Source: Alisma plantago-aquatica
Taxonomy: Eukaryota; Streptophyta; Magnoliopsida; Alismatales; Alismataceae
NCBI GenBank assembly: GCA_963693085.1
Contig: OY856409.1
Coordinates: 1,619,583,711 to 1,619,647,710, forward strand
Reading direction: 5' to 3'
Length of the DNA: 64,000 nucleotides
Within the stretch, counting starts at the first letter, position 1. Each line of letters starts with the position of its first letter. Made by a program: the position numbers and the translations under genes. Shown here in pieces: positions 48,611 through 59,273 of this stretch. The notes beneath the pieces are model-generated. The model saw only the letters and a program-made list of their open reading frames with translations. It was not told the origin of the DNA and did not search any database.

Positions 48611-49260
48611 CTAGACAAGTAACAATGGTGGCACTTTCTTTTCTTTATCCTTTAAGTGAAAAGGACAGATTCCTTTTGCACTTACCCCTTTCCATATTTT
48701 GAGTGTTGAAGACTTGGACTTTATCTTAGCCTTAGAACACTTCTTGGCCTTGCCTTTGCCCTTGGACTCACTTCCATTGATCATCATCATGGATTTATCC
48801 TTCTTCATATATTGCTTTGGCATCAAAACACCAAACACTTGATAAACTGACTAAAGATTCATGCAACAATTTGTAGAATCATATCCACGGTCAACTCTTG
48901 ACCTAAGATAAATTCCAGTCACTCTACATGCCCAATAATATTGAGCACATGGGGCTCCACTTGATCTCCCTCTGTTAGTATGCATTCAAACAACACTTTG
49001 GAGACATTATACCTTTCATGCTTTACTTGATCCTTTAAGATGTGTTACCATATCAAGATTGTCCATGTTATCATGTTGTTCATGCAACTCATAGTTCATA
49101 CAACATAGCATAAAGTACTCAACGTCTATGCCATCATTGGCATGCTTCAAGTAAGCACCTATTTCAGCCTTAGGTGCATTTGGAGCGGATTCCTCTGGAT
49201 CTGGTCTTTTAAGGATACAGAGCTTTCGCTCATGATTGAGAACTCAAAGTCCTTAACCAG
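48611..49260 (-). pseudogene. Copia gag relic
   Basis: The minus strand gives HLKDQVKHERYNVSKVLFEC, then LTEGDQVEPHVLNIIG and LGQELTVDMILQIVA..SQFI (about 48850-49060). These match the copia gag (UBN2-type) core HERFEVSKALF....EGSPV..HVLKMIGY and ELA.DLILQSLP.S. The frame 48611-48838 holds the lysine-rich linker and a degraded zinc-knuckle region (ICPFHLKDKEKK). Several stops interrupt it. Confidence 0.8.
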
Positions 49261-50526
49261 ATGTGGAAGTTTACCCTATTTTATTTTGTCATTCTAAAGG
49301 ACTTATCACAATAATAATGTGTTTGTATTTGTCTACAAAAGAAATATTGCAACTTTTCAAAACATTTTTTATTTCTTTTTTTTGATAAGTTAACGATATT
49401 AATTAGGCCTTTAATTAATTATCAATCCCAATATTTTGTTTAATTGATAACCAGCATGTATCAACTTGGAAGACTGCAACACACAATCTTCTAGTCATCC
49501 AAGACAAATAATCATCAATTTATGAGTCAACTTTGGCTGATTGTCCATAACTTGACTATTTAGGTAGACAACAATTTTCAATTGCATCTGAAGCAACTCT
49601 TGGATAGATTATATGCACAATTCCTTGCCATGATCATCTCCATGCCTCTAGCTCTTAGTTCCATTAAGAATCACTAGTTGAGCTTGACCCAAAAGACAAC
49701 ATAATAGAGTATGCACCCTACTTTGGCAGATCTACATACCTACCACCACACTTTCACAAGATAGACGGCGTGCTTGGTCGATCAAACTTTTCATGTGTGA
49801 TGCTTGTGGAAAACATCTAAGACTTAATATTGTATTGAGAGATTTTATATATAAATACATATACATATCCAATCACCACAAACTTATATTACGTATCATA
49901 TACATGCTATAACCACAAATGAGAACATGTGATAGTTATAGCCATTCTATTGTAATTCCTTGAAGCCACAAGGAATTAATACCACCTATGGTGTACATCA
50001 TATGCAACCTGTTGTTGGTGAAGATTCGTGCTTGAAAAAATCTGGGTTGATCGGTTCAACTCTTGAACCAGTCGACTCTCCTCCTGGTCACTCACTTGGG
50101 CTCTTGAAATAGTCGTGCGGTTCTCAGGTCTGAGCGATATCTGGACTCCTCCGTCAATTGGTTGGGCCACTAGTTGATTAGTTTGTTTTCTTGTCATCTG
50201 GCCTCCTCGATCCTCCACTTGACTGAGTCATCTCATGAACCAGTCAGTTCACCTTTGTACAGATCTCCATCTCACGTCGAAACATAAATTAAAACTATCA
50301 TATTTCTTATTGTATTATAAAAGGGAAACCTCGAGTTACATTCAATGGAAAATAGGAAGAAGAACATTAATTTACATTTGAAAAGAATAGAGAGGCTCAA
50401 TACACAGACCGAGTAACAACAAGAATAAACAACCAAAACCATTCACACATAGATCTAGGTTTATTGGCCATAATCATGCTTCACATCTACCATCAAAACC
50501 GATTTTAGGGTGACATGTTCGAATTG

Positions 50527-50569
<43 letters not shown>

Positions 50570-50701
50570 TTTATGGATTTGTATGTGGACTTTAATCCGA
50601 TATGCACATTAATCGTTTTAATATTCACATCATGTGTAATAAAAGAATGAGAACTAAATCCAATCATATTGCTTTAAATCCCAAATACATCGTAAATTGA
50701 C
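49261..50701 (-). other. Copia 5' leader / untranslated region, with possible extra insert
   Basis: 1.4 kb between gag and the primer site, without a recognisable domain. 50040-50280 contains GGTTCAACTCTTGAACCAGT-type sequence like the LTRs, so a piece of another LTR may be inserted here. The 80-residue frame 49976-50218 lies in that piece and has no known motif. Confidence 0.45.
50532..50566. repeat. (AT)n microsatellite
   Basis: About 17 uninterrupted AT dinucleotides in the copia leader. Confidence 0.97.
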
Positions 50702-50717
50702 GTGGCTCTGATACAAC
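50702..50717 (-). promoter_or_regulatory. Copia tRNA-Met primer-binding site
   Basis: Minus strand TTGTATCAGAGCCAC follows the 5' LTR end. The canonical form is TTGGTATCAGAGCC. Confidence 0.83.
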
Positions 50718-51461
50718 TATAGGGAAACCAGGGGCAGATATTGGCAACCAAAATAAAATAAAAAAATTAAATGTCTGTTCCTAGAATAGAAAGATCGCAT
50801 CAACAACAATGTATTTAGGAAGGAAGGTTTGCAAGGTTATACTTGGTCCTAGAGAAAGTCCAGTGAAATTATCCTTGTAGTAGCATCATGGTTCTTCACC
50901 AGGAAGCAACTCGCTCCTTTAGTATCAACAACACTCAAACTATCATCTCTACCTACCTCTTGGTGTAGCACCACAAACAGTGGTTGATGGCGTCCTCCTA
51001 ACAGCAACCAACTGACTCCTGCCTCTAGAGTAGTCCACATAGACCATAGAGAACTCCACGTTGTGATACCAGAGTTAATGGGAAGGAGTTATCCACTTTT
51101 TTCGGTGTACTAGTCACTGACATGCTCTCCCACAATTGTTCTCAAATGTTCTCTCTCTTAATATCCCTCCCTTTAATGAGTTGGACTTGCTCAGGCTCTC
51201 TATTGGTTACCATAATCAGAGAGGGAAATAATTTTCAGAGAAATTGATTCTCAATTGTGTGTGTTGGAAGCCCCTATTACCCCTCTATTTATAGTAGAGG
51301 CTAGGGTTAGAGTTTCTAGTCTGTGTGGGAGTAGAAGGGTCTAGAATCATGAATCTTCTGGAACTGGGCACGAAAAACTGATCAGTTCACACACCCAACT
51401 GGTCGGTTGGTTCACTAAGTGAACCAGTCGGTTCGTGCAGTTTCCTATTCTGAATCACTTA
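50718..51461 (-). repeat. Copia 5' LTR, truncated
   Basis: Matches the 3' LTR from TATAGGGAAACC through the TATA box (51279-51300) to TTTCCTATTCTGAATCAC at 51444-51461. Here the similarity ends abruptly and the plus-strand copia internal region begins. About 1.2 kb of this LTR is missing. Confidence 0.83.
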
Positions 51462-52460
51462 AAGGAATTAAGGAAGAAGAAGCAGGAGATAGAGATATCC
51501 TCTTCAGCTAAATATGTTTTTGAGATAAATATGTCTACTTATTCATCTTCGGTACTACATACCAAATGTGCAACTCACATGTGTAAATATGCATGATCTG
51601 GGAAGAAGTAAGTCTTTAAGAAATGGCGAGATTAAACTGTGCATTAAAAATGGATTAAGAGTTGCTTCCACTGTAGTTGGGACCTATCAGCTACTCTATC
51701 CAGTGGACTTGTAATAGAGTCAGAGAACTATTATTTTGTACCTACAATTGATAGAAAATTCATTTTATATCTTGTATCGACAAGAATGGATTATAATTTC
51801 ATAAAAAGAATAGCCAATGTTCTATTTCCAATGATAAGATATTATATGACAGTGTCCCAATGTCCTATGGTATTTACTTATTATATACAAAATAAATGTT
51901 AATACTGTAAATACCAAAATATTAAAACTTGATAACTCAAATAAAACATGCCTTTGGCATTTCTTCAAGGGCACATTAATGAAAAATAAAATTCTAGTAT
52001 CCATAAAGATGGTTATCTAGAATTTTCTGACCTCAAATAAATAGAGATATATGAATCTAGTTTATTTTACAAGATGAGAAATAATCCTTTCACTAGACAT
52101 AGTGAGACAGTGAGTGATTTATTGGGATTTGTACATAGTGATGATTGTGGTCCATTTAAAACAAATGCTAGAGGTGGTCACCAATACCTCATTACCTTTA
52201 CTGATGACTTCAGTAGGCATGGCCATGTGTACTTGATAAAACATAAGTAAAATCCTTAAAAAGGTCAAGGATTTCATGAATGAAGTACATAAGCAACTTG
52301 GTAAAAGCATTAAAGCACTTCATTCTAATTGAGGTGAAGAATACTTAAGCTAAGAGTTTGAGGACCTTCTATGAGACCTTGGTATTGTATCACAATGGAA
52401 TCCACATTGAACACCACAACCTAATGGTGTATAAGAAAGAAGGAACTATGCATTACTAGA
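51461..52460 (+). pseudogene. Copia protease region and integrase N-terminus relic
   Basis: STYSSSVLHTKCATHMC (about 51530-51580) is the protease block, with the family's DTG changed to HTK. GHINEK (about 51968-51985) is part of the zinc-finger helix. NNPFTRHSETVSDLLGF (about 52082-52132), GGHQYLITFTDDFSRHGHVY (about 52174-52233) and IKHK are the integrase core, with the catalytic TDD present. Frameshifts and stops separate the blocks, for example near 52248. Confidence 0.8.
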
Positions 52461-52461
52461 T

Positions 52462-53079
52462 ATGGTGCAATTAATGATGAGTTTTTTTGGTCTTCTAGCT
52501 TCCTTCCTGGGATATGTTCTAGAAATTACAACATTTACACTTAACTACGTACCATCTAAAATGGTTCAAAAGACACCATATGAGATATGGTATGGGAAAC
52601 ATCCCAGTGTGTCTTTTATGAAGATTTTGGGATGTCAAGCATATGTGAGACTGTACTTTCCCAAAAAGCTTGGACCCAAATTAGATAAATGTTATTTTGT
52701 TGGATATCCTAGGGAAACCAAAAGATGCTACATTTATACCCCATTTGACAACAAAGTATTTACTTCTGGGGGTGTTGTATTCCTAGAAAAGGAATTTGTT
52801 TTCAAAGGAATCAATGGGAGGAAAGTAGAACTCGAAGAGATTCGATGCCAACAAGAATACATTGAACTTGTACACGCACAAAAGGAACATGAAGAGTCAC
52901 ACATTGTTGTGAAATATCAAGTTCCTTATGTAACAGAGGAACTTCACAGACCTAGTAGGACTCGCCTTGAGCCTAAAATATTTGGTTATCTTGTGACTCA
53001 AGAAGGCAATGAGTTGGTCATAGATGATAAACCAACAGACCAGCTAGAAGCTATTAAGGTACCAGAGTCTAAGAAGTAG
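52462..53079 (+). pseudogene. Copia integrase C-terminus to RT linker, longest open segment
   Basis: A 205-residue uninterrupted frame reads LNYVPSKMVQKTPYEIWYGK, HPSVSFMKILGCQAYVR, LGPKLDKCYFVGYPRETK, GCYIY-like and KVFTSGGVVFLEKEF. This is the conserved end of copia integrase, followed by the acidic linker to RT. It is only part of the polyprotein and has no start of its own, so it is a relic and not an independent gene. Confidence 0.85.
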
Positions 53080-53960
53080 CTTGAGGCCATGAGATCTAAG
53101 ATTGAATCCATGTACACCAATAATATATGGACCTTGGTCGATCCACCTAAAAGGGGTAAAACCCATCGGGTGCAAATGGGTCTTAAAGAAGAAGAATGAC
53201 ATGGATTGTAATGCACAAACCTATAACGGCTGATTGGCTGCAAAGGGTTTCATACAAGTAAATGGTGTTGACTGTGATTAAATCTTTTCTCCAGTTACCA
53301 TGGTTAAATCCATCAGAATCATGCTTACCATTGCAACTTATTTTGACTATGAGATTTGGCATATGGATGTTATCCTTAATGAGAATCTTCTTGAGAATAT
53401 ATACAAGAAACAACCTGAGGGTTCTATAAATCCAAAGGAATCCAATAAAGTCTATAAGATACAAAGGTCAATCAATGGATTGAAGAAAGCATCTCAGAGA
53501 TGGAATCTTTGATTTGAAAAAATAGTCAAAGAGTTTGGCTTTGGTCAAAATGAAGATGAACTGTGCATTTATAAGAAGGTTAGTGGGATCATGATTGTAT
53601 TCCTCATATTGTATGTAGATGATATACTATTGATGGGGAATGACACACCTATCTTACAAATGGTAAAAACTTGGATGGGAAATGCACGCTCTATCAAGGA
53701 ATTAGGCGAAGCATCCTATATATCAGGAATCAAGATCTATAGAGACAAATATAGAAGGCTTCTTAGCCTAAGCCAAAGAACATACAAATACAAAGTGATG
53801 AAAAGGTTCAACATGGAGAACTCAAAAAGAGGAAACTTACCCATGTTTTGTGGTGTTAGTATCTCTAGAGATCAATGTCCTAATTCTTGTGAATAATAGG
53901 AATGCATGAATAAGATTCCATATTCATCTACAATTGGATCTATCATGTACCTGATGTTAT
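53080..53960 (+). pseudogene. Copia reverse transcriptase relic with intact YVDD
   Basis: LEAMRSKIESMYTNNIWTLV (about 53081-53140) opens the RVT_2 domain. NKVYKIQRSINGLKKASQRW (about 53447-53506) and FLILYVDDILLMGND (about 53600-53645) follow, then LGEASYISGIKIYRDKYRRL. The catalytic YVDD is present, unlike in the minus-strand copy. Stops and frame changes occur near 53077, 53200, 53230 and 53512, so no full domain can be made. Confidence 0.87.
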
Positions 53961-54540
53961 GTAATCCTCCTGACATGTTGTATGTCCTAAGCATGATGAG
54001 AAGATATCAATAAGATCTTGGTGAGGTCACTTGACTATCATGAAGAACATCCTTAAGTACTTAAAAAGAATTGAAGATTAGTTTCTTATCTATGGTGGTG
54101 ATGAAGAGTTGGTGGTAAAATGTCACACCGATGCAAGCTTCCAAACTGACCAAGATGAATTTGATCGCAATCTGGATTTTTGTTTTGCATAAAAAATGGA
54201 GCTGTGAGATGGATAGTTCCAAGTAAGAAATCGTTGTTGATTCTACACAAAGGTAGAGAAACATTGTTGCCTCCAATGCAACAAAGGAAGTTGTTTGGAT
54301 CAAGAAGTTTGCCACTGAACTTGGAGTGGTTCCAAGTATCATTATGGCAGTAGAATTGTATAGTAACAACAATGGAGCTATTGCACATGCTAAGGAACCA
54401 AGATTTCATTAGTGTTCTAAACAAATAGGATACCAGTTCCATCTCATAAGAGAGATCACACAGTGGGGAGATGTGAAGATTTACAGAGTACCTAATGAAA
54501 GCAATGTTGCTAACCCCCTGACAAAAACACTTTTGTAGTG
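53961..54540 (+). pseudogene. Copia RNase H relic
   Basis: Blocks readable in different frames: LSYGG..ELVVKCHTDASFQ (about 54090-54143; Asp of YTDASF kept), then SNNNGAIAHAKEPRFH (about 54362-54410; family CDNNGAIAQAKEPRSH), HLIREI and VPNESNVANPLTKT. Several frameshifts and stops. Confidence 0.82.
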
Positions 54541-54606
54541 CCCAGAAGCATGAAGGTCATGCTAGATCACTTTGGATTATATTCATGGGTGATTGGATAT
54601 AAGTGA

Positions 54607-54617
54607 AAGTGGGAGTC
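54607..54617 (+). promoter_or_regulatory. Copia polypurine tract (plus element)
   Basis: AAGTGGGAGTC immediately before the 3' LTR. Confidence 0.83.
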
Positions 54618-56539
54618 TTTTAGTATGTATGCCTAGAGAGCTAGTCATACGATGATTGCAATGAGCCGTCATGTAATAGATTTGATTAATAAAGGAAATA
54701 TTTCTTCTATATATTTGTTGACTTAGGAGATGATGGTGTAACATGATAGATATTTAAAAGAATGATATAACTCGATGACATATGTCTTTAGGTTGAGGAC
54801 CTTAACAATGGGATCATATGTAAGATTAGAGTATATACATTCTTATTATGTCCCTAGTCAGATGTTATTACGGAAACAATATAGACATCAATAATACATA
54901 AGATTAGAATGTGTGTTGACTAATGATAGAATCACATTCGTCATGATATATGATATCAAGTGAAACACATAAGTACTTATTAGAGAATAAGTGTACCAGA
55001 CAGACCCACCTTAAGAATGATACATGGAAAATAATGAATGGTAGTCAGAATCAACTCTCATGGTAATAGTGGTGATTGTTGTTCTTAGACCTAAAGTCAC
55101 TACACTCATCACATGTCATTTGGTGTACTTTGACATCATATAATGTGATCTTAAATAAGGGTTACTATACAAGCGGTGTTAGGAACATTGTGACACATAG
55201 GGAATGAATGTGGGTGACGTAGATGGGATTTGTCCTTCCTACCAGATTTTATATCTTGGCCACTTAATAAGTGAAACTGAGAAATATATGTCCATACTCA
55301 TGTGAATCAATACATGATATGTGAACTCAGATGCATCTCAGATAGTCTACTCTAGTTCAGGGAACAAGGATTGCATATTAAGAGGATGGTGACTCCATGC
55401 CTCGAGTTCAATCTAGATATTAGTGACAAAGGAACTATACGGCCACGACAACACTATCACAAATATAGGTTAAAGTTGTTCTCCAACTTTTCAATTACTT
55501 GGGTAGCAATGATGTGTTGCTAGATATCACTCATTATTTGTGATGTCATGATATAGTCATGGACATTCACCACCAACATAATTTGGGACCAATAGGGTCA
55601 CATAGGATGCACCCAAAATAGGATTTCACTCATGAATAAGGTTTGACTTGATTACTAAAGTGTTTGGGTAATCAACTTAAACAACATTAGTTGATAGTTG
55701 GCTGACTAGAGTGTCCAGTCAACTGACTGGGAATGCCAGTCGACTGACTAAAAAGTCCAATTGATGATTAAACGATCAGTAAGACTGGATCAAGGATTGA
55801 TTGTGATGTCATGTTGTGAATTAATCATCACATTTAAATCCAATATCTTTGTGAATATAAATATAGCCAATGGAATGACTGCAATGTCCAATTGATTGAT
55901 TGGCATGCCAATCGATTGAGTGGGAGTCCGATCGACTGACTCGTGATTTGCAGTAGCAAAAAATTAATGAAACATGTCTCCTTGTGTCCCTAGATTTGTG
56001 GGAACCCTAACCCATCCACTCTTATATAAAAGGGTGGTAACCAAGGCTCTCAATACAAGTCTCCTAATCCCAAAGTTGTGGTAAGATGAGATCCATATGC
56101 ATCTTACCCATGAAAAAGAGAGATAGACAAAGGGGTGAAAGTTGACGCTAGCACATTGACAACACAAGGGACAACTCCTTCTCGTCAGTTCTATAAGAAT
56201 GAAAAGAGTGGTTCATGTGGACTATGTAGAGGCATGGAGACCACTGTCACCACGAAAGGAGGACATTGTCAACTGCCACGTGTGGTGATACACTAGGAGG
56301 CTATCACCGACAACCATCAAGATGCCTCTTGAGAAAGAAGCATGTAGCTGGACTTGATCTGGGACCATGCATATGCCTTACAACCTTTACTCCTATTCAT
56401 AGTTATCAACATGATCTGCTGATTTGTGGGGAATATTGTAGAAAAGGTTTTGTTTCTGCTTCCATCTCTATCGCCATATTTCTCAACATATACATCATAT
56501 GTCTTTACTCTTTCATCTCTGTCACCATATTTCCCAACA
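54618..56539 (+). repeat. Copia 3' LTR, complete
   Basis: 1922 bases, from TTTTAGTATGTATGCC (decayed TG) to CACCATATTTCCCAACA. The end mirrors TGTAGGGAAATATGGTG of LTR fragment 1. A TATA box, CTTATATAAAAGG, lies at 56021-56033. The last 120 bases hold two copies of a unit of about 62 bases (ATATTTC(T/C)CAACATATACA at 56475-56494 and 56527-56546). GGTCGATTGACTGG-like repeats near 55710-55940 correspond to the GGTTCA-rich part of the other LTRs. Confidence 0.82.
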
Positions 56540-57296
56540 TATACAATGTATGTCTTTATTCTTTATTTTTAGTAAATATAAAAGTATTTACATGAATTCA
56601 AAAGGGATTGTAGACCCTAAGGAGATGACTACTGGATTTGATTGATAATTATAAATAATGGTAAAGGGAAGTTTGATATTCAATAAAGGTAGAGTTAATT
56701 ATTCTTTGGTTAGAAGTCTAATTTCAGATACTCATAGAGTTTGAACTTGGAACTACTAACAAATTTTGTGTCATTTGTTCTTTAAATAATCACATTTAAA
56801 GGAACTTGTACCAATATTAGACTTATCATGTGAAGATATCCATTATCAAATGTTCCATTTGTAACTAGTAACAAAATATAGTAACCATCTCTTCAACGTG
56901 AACTAATATTGTAAAGGATTAGAAAATTGAGTAGCATTATGGAATAATGTTGGGCCATAATGTAGGATATCCACTATGTGATGCGACACTATGAATATCA
57001 CCATTGGATGCACTTTATTAGAGTAAGGTATTTAGTGACCCATAAGATATTGCTGGAAGAATTCTATCTGGTTACTGTGAAGTATGGATGACCATAATTT
57101 ATTGAAAAATGATTATATTACATACCATGATCAAAACGTTAGTAATATTGAATAATACTTTATATAAACTAAAGAAATCCTTATACTTATACCCTTAGAA
57201 AGTGTGTTTTTCATCCAATTGTTATTTTTATAATAAAAAAAATATATATGCCTAGTATATCTTAGTATTCATTGTAATCCACTTGTATAGGTACAA
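56540..57296. other. Spacer between copia and CACTA elements, no gene recognised
   Basis: AT-rich DNA without a domain, tandem repeat or terminal structure. Confidence 0.55.
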
Positions 57297-57336
57297 CATC
57301 ACTACTACAGAAATGGCTTATAAAGCCACTTTTCAA

Positions 57337-57571
57337 GGTGTCGGTTGTTTACAAAAACCGACACCTAATGTATATAGTGTCAGTTGATAACATAAACCAA
57401 CATCCAATCTGCTTAGGGATCCCAGACACGGGTACCGCTTTTAATAGATGTCGGTTAATTAATAAACAACCGACACCTAAACTCAACCGCCAAACCCAAA
57501 ATTCCAGCGAAAAAATTGGCTCCAAAATTTTACATATGGCCTCGGTTCATAACTAAATAACCGACACTTAT
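57337..57571. repeat. Left subterminal palindromic repeats of the CACTA element
   Basis: Four copies of a dyad of the type GTGTCGGTT..(T)AACCGACAC near 57337, 57378, 57446 and 57540. In En/Spm-type elements such repeats bind the element's own DNA-binding protein; that role is inferred here. Confidence 0.85.
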
Positions 57572-57599
57572 TGTCAACTTAATAGCTCACCAGCCCGAC

Positions 57600-58270
57600 C
57601 GATTCTTCCCCTTTCCCTGTTTCATTCCCGATTGCAACTAGTTAGCTCCGGCGATTTTTGCTCGCCCCCGCTGCTCCGCCGCCGCCGCTCCCTGCCATCC
57701 GTGCCACCGTCGCCGCTCGGTGCTGCCGCCGCTCGGTGCTGCCTCCAGCTAAAGCTTTTGATCGGTGCCGTCTCCGCTCGGTGCTGCCGCCGCTCTGCTC
57801 CGCCAGCAAGGTAACCCTTTTCTCCTCCGCCTTGCTTTTCCCTGACGGCCACTACTTTCACCCAATCCCCAGCGGAAGCACCAACATCCACACCGCCATC
57901 CGCCTCCCCAGTGCCAGCAGTCGCTCCCGCACCAGCCACCACCACCCCAACCCCAACCGCCTCTACCCTAGCCCCAACCCCAACCATCGCGGCGCCGCTG
58001 GACCTTCCTCCGCCCTTCTTCTTTCTCTACCTCACCCTAGCAGTGCCCGACCTATAGAGCAGCGCCGACGGCCAGAAGTAGCAGCTGCAGCTGTAGCGAC
58101 GCCGTCCAGGAGTAGCTGGGAATGACCAACACTACCAAATGCCGCCCTTGACTCCGACTAAGAGCCCTAAACTTGATTCCGCAGCCCCCTCAGCCACGAG
58201 CAGCACCTAGCTGCGTTTCTAGCTGATCCCTTTCCACCTGTGCATGAAGCTGGTCTGAACCAGGGGCAGT
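57600..58270 (+). other. GC-rich 5' leader of the CACTA gene
   Basis: A sharply GC-rich island in AT-rich DNA, with repeated GCCGCCGCTC and GGTGCTGCC motifs and a plausible splice donor CAGCAAG/GTAACC at 57810. It probably holds the promoter-proximal first exon of the gene whose ATG lies at 59274. The open frames here (57632-57814, 57658-58125, and 57622-57987 on the minus strand) are Pro/Ala/Arg-rich in all directions, as expected of GC-rich DNA, and are not supported as proteins. Confidence 0.5.
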
Positions 58271-58439
58271 TCTGCCCGGGAAACACCACGAAAATCACAG
58301 CCTTGAGTTCGGACTTTAGGCCCAGACCCGAATCTACTTATTTGTATTTTTCATCTACTTATTTGTGCCTCATGCTATTCTGAATTAAGTGTATATTTAC
58401 TTCATAATTGAATGTTTAAGTAAGTTATAGATATCTTGA

Positions 58440-58620
58440 TGATGAACTGTAATGCACACATGTGACATGCTTGGAATGTAAATGAGGAACTGTAATGCAC
58501 ACATGTTTAACTTGTTTCATTGTTGAGTATATTGAGAATCCTAATCACCCTTCTTTTGCTTAATGATGAACTGTAATGCACACATGTGACATGCTTGGAA
58601 TGTAAATGATGAACTTTTCC
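58440..58620 (+). repeat. Short direct repeats in the CACTA leader intron
   Basis: Three copies of GAACTGTAATGCACACATGT, two followed by GACATGCTTGGAATGTAAAT (near 58445, 58486 and 58567). Confidence 0.8.
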
Positions 58621-58774
58621 CTAAATTGCCAATCATGCTTTTAAAGACATCAATAATCACCCTAACTTGAAGAACTAGGATTTTAGGTATAAGAATGACA
58701 ACACATTATTTGTTGGCCTAGAAACCCATCCAAGATTTACTCATTAGGAGTAAATCTTGGATAGTCCCCGGTTT

Positions 58775-58985
58775 GGGACTGTTCTTGAACACCTAATCTC
58801 GCTTAGGATGTAAGTGTATATAATGTGTGTTGGGTTTTTAAGAAAATTTCCGCAGCATTTCCCTGTTTGCTCTCTAAGTACATATGTACTTGGAGAACAG
58901 CGGGGAAATGCTGCCGAAACTTTCTCGAAAACCCAATACACATTATACACTTACTAGTGAGATTAGGTGTTCAAGAATGGGATAG
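58775..58985. repeat. Long hairpin (inverted repeat arms about 105 bp)
   Basis: The arm GTTCTTGAACACCTAATCTC...CCGCAGCATTTCCC is repeated in inverse order on the right (GGGGAAATGCTGCCG...GAGATTAGGTGTTCAAGAA) around the centre GTACATATGTAC (58878-58889). Mismatches are few. The hairpin is flanked by direct repeats of about 32 bases (58689-58720 and 59006-59038, ATAAGAATGACA.CACAT...TTGTTGGCCTA). A smaller hairpin around ATCCAAGATTTACTC lies at 58730-58763. It sits in the presumed 5' intron of the CACTA gene, so a transcript would fold strongly. Confidence 0.88.
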
Positions 58986-59081
58986 GTGGTACACATTTAT
59001 TATATATAAGAATGACATCACATGTATTTGTTGGCCTAATCTTGTCCTAATATATACTTGTTTTTCTCTTTGATCATAGAA

Positions 59082-59258
59082 TGGATACTTTACAATTTGA
59101 ATTACTTTACAATGTGAGCTTTACAATTTGAATTACTTTACAATGTGAGCTTTACACTTTGAATTACTTTACAATGTGAACTTTACAATTTGAATTACTT
59201 TTACAATGTGAGCTTTACACTTTGAATTACTACTTTACAATATGAACTTTACAATTTG
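59082..59258 (+). repeat. Minisatellite, about 31-bp unit, next to a splice acceptor
   Basis: Five to six copies of TTTACAATTTGAATTACTTT followed by ACAATGTGAGC. It ends 15 bases before the splice acceptor TTGCAG that precedes the ATG at 59274. The T-rich units may serve as the polypyrimidine region. Confidence 0.85.
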
Positions 59259-59273
59259 AATGTGAATTTGCAG

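Larger units (their letters stand above)
42386..51461 (-). mobile_element. Ty1/copia element (Tork/Angela-like), nearly complete but dead
   Basis: Order on the minus strand: 5' LTR part (50718-51461), primer site, leader, gag, integrase, RT, RNase H, purine tract and 3' LTR (42386-45614). This gag-protease-integrase-RT order is the copia order. All coding parts carry stops and frameshifts. The 5' LTR is cut at about 51461, where a plus-strand relative begins. The element probably inserted into LTR fragment 1. Confidence 0.87.
51461..56539 (+). mobile_element. Ty1/copia element (same family), 5' truncated, plus strand
   Basis: It begins inside the gag/protease region: ELRKKKQEIEISSS parallels DLRKKMEIEFSTS of the minus element (about 48530-48580). 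It continues through integrase, RT, RNase H, purine tract and a complete 3' LTR. It shares domain order and LTR ends with the minus-strand element, so both are one family. The 5' LTR and gag are absent. Confidence 0.86.

Noticed and set aside
57338..57556. Frame 57338-57556 as a small protein
   Set aside because: It covers the left subterminal palindromes of the CACTA element and repeats their translation.
57622..58125. Long GC-rich open frames on both strands (121 and 155 residues)
   Set aside because: Low-complexity Pro/Ala/Arg or Gly/Ala/Val content in all frames, as GC-rich DNA gives. It is better read as the leader of the CACTA gene with a splice donor at 57810.
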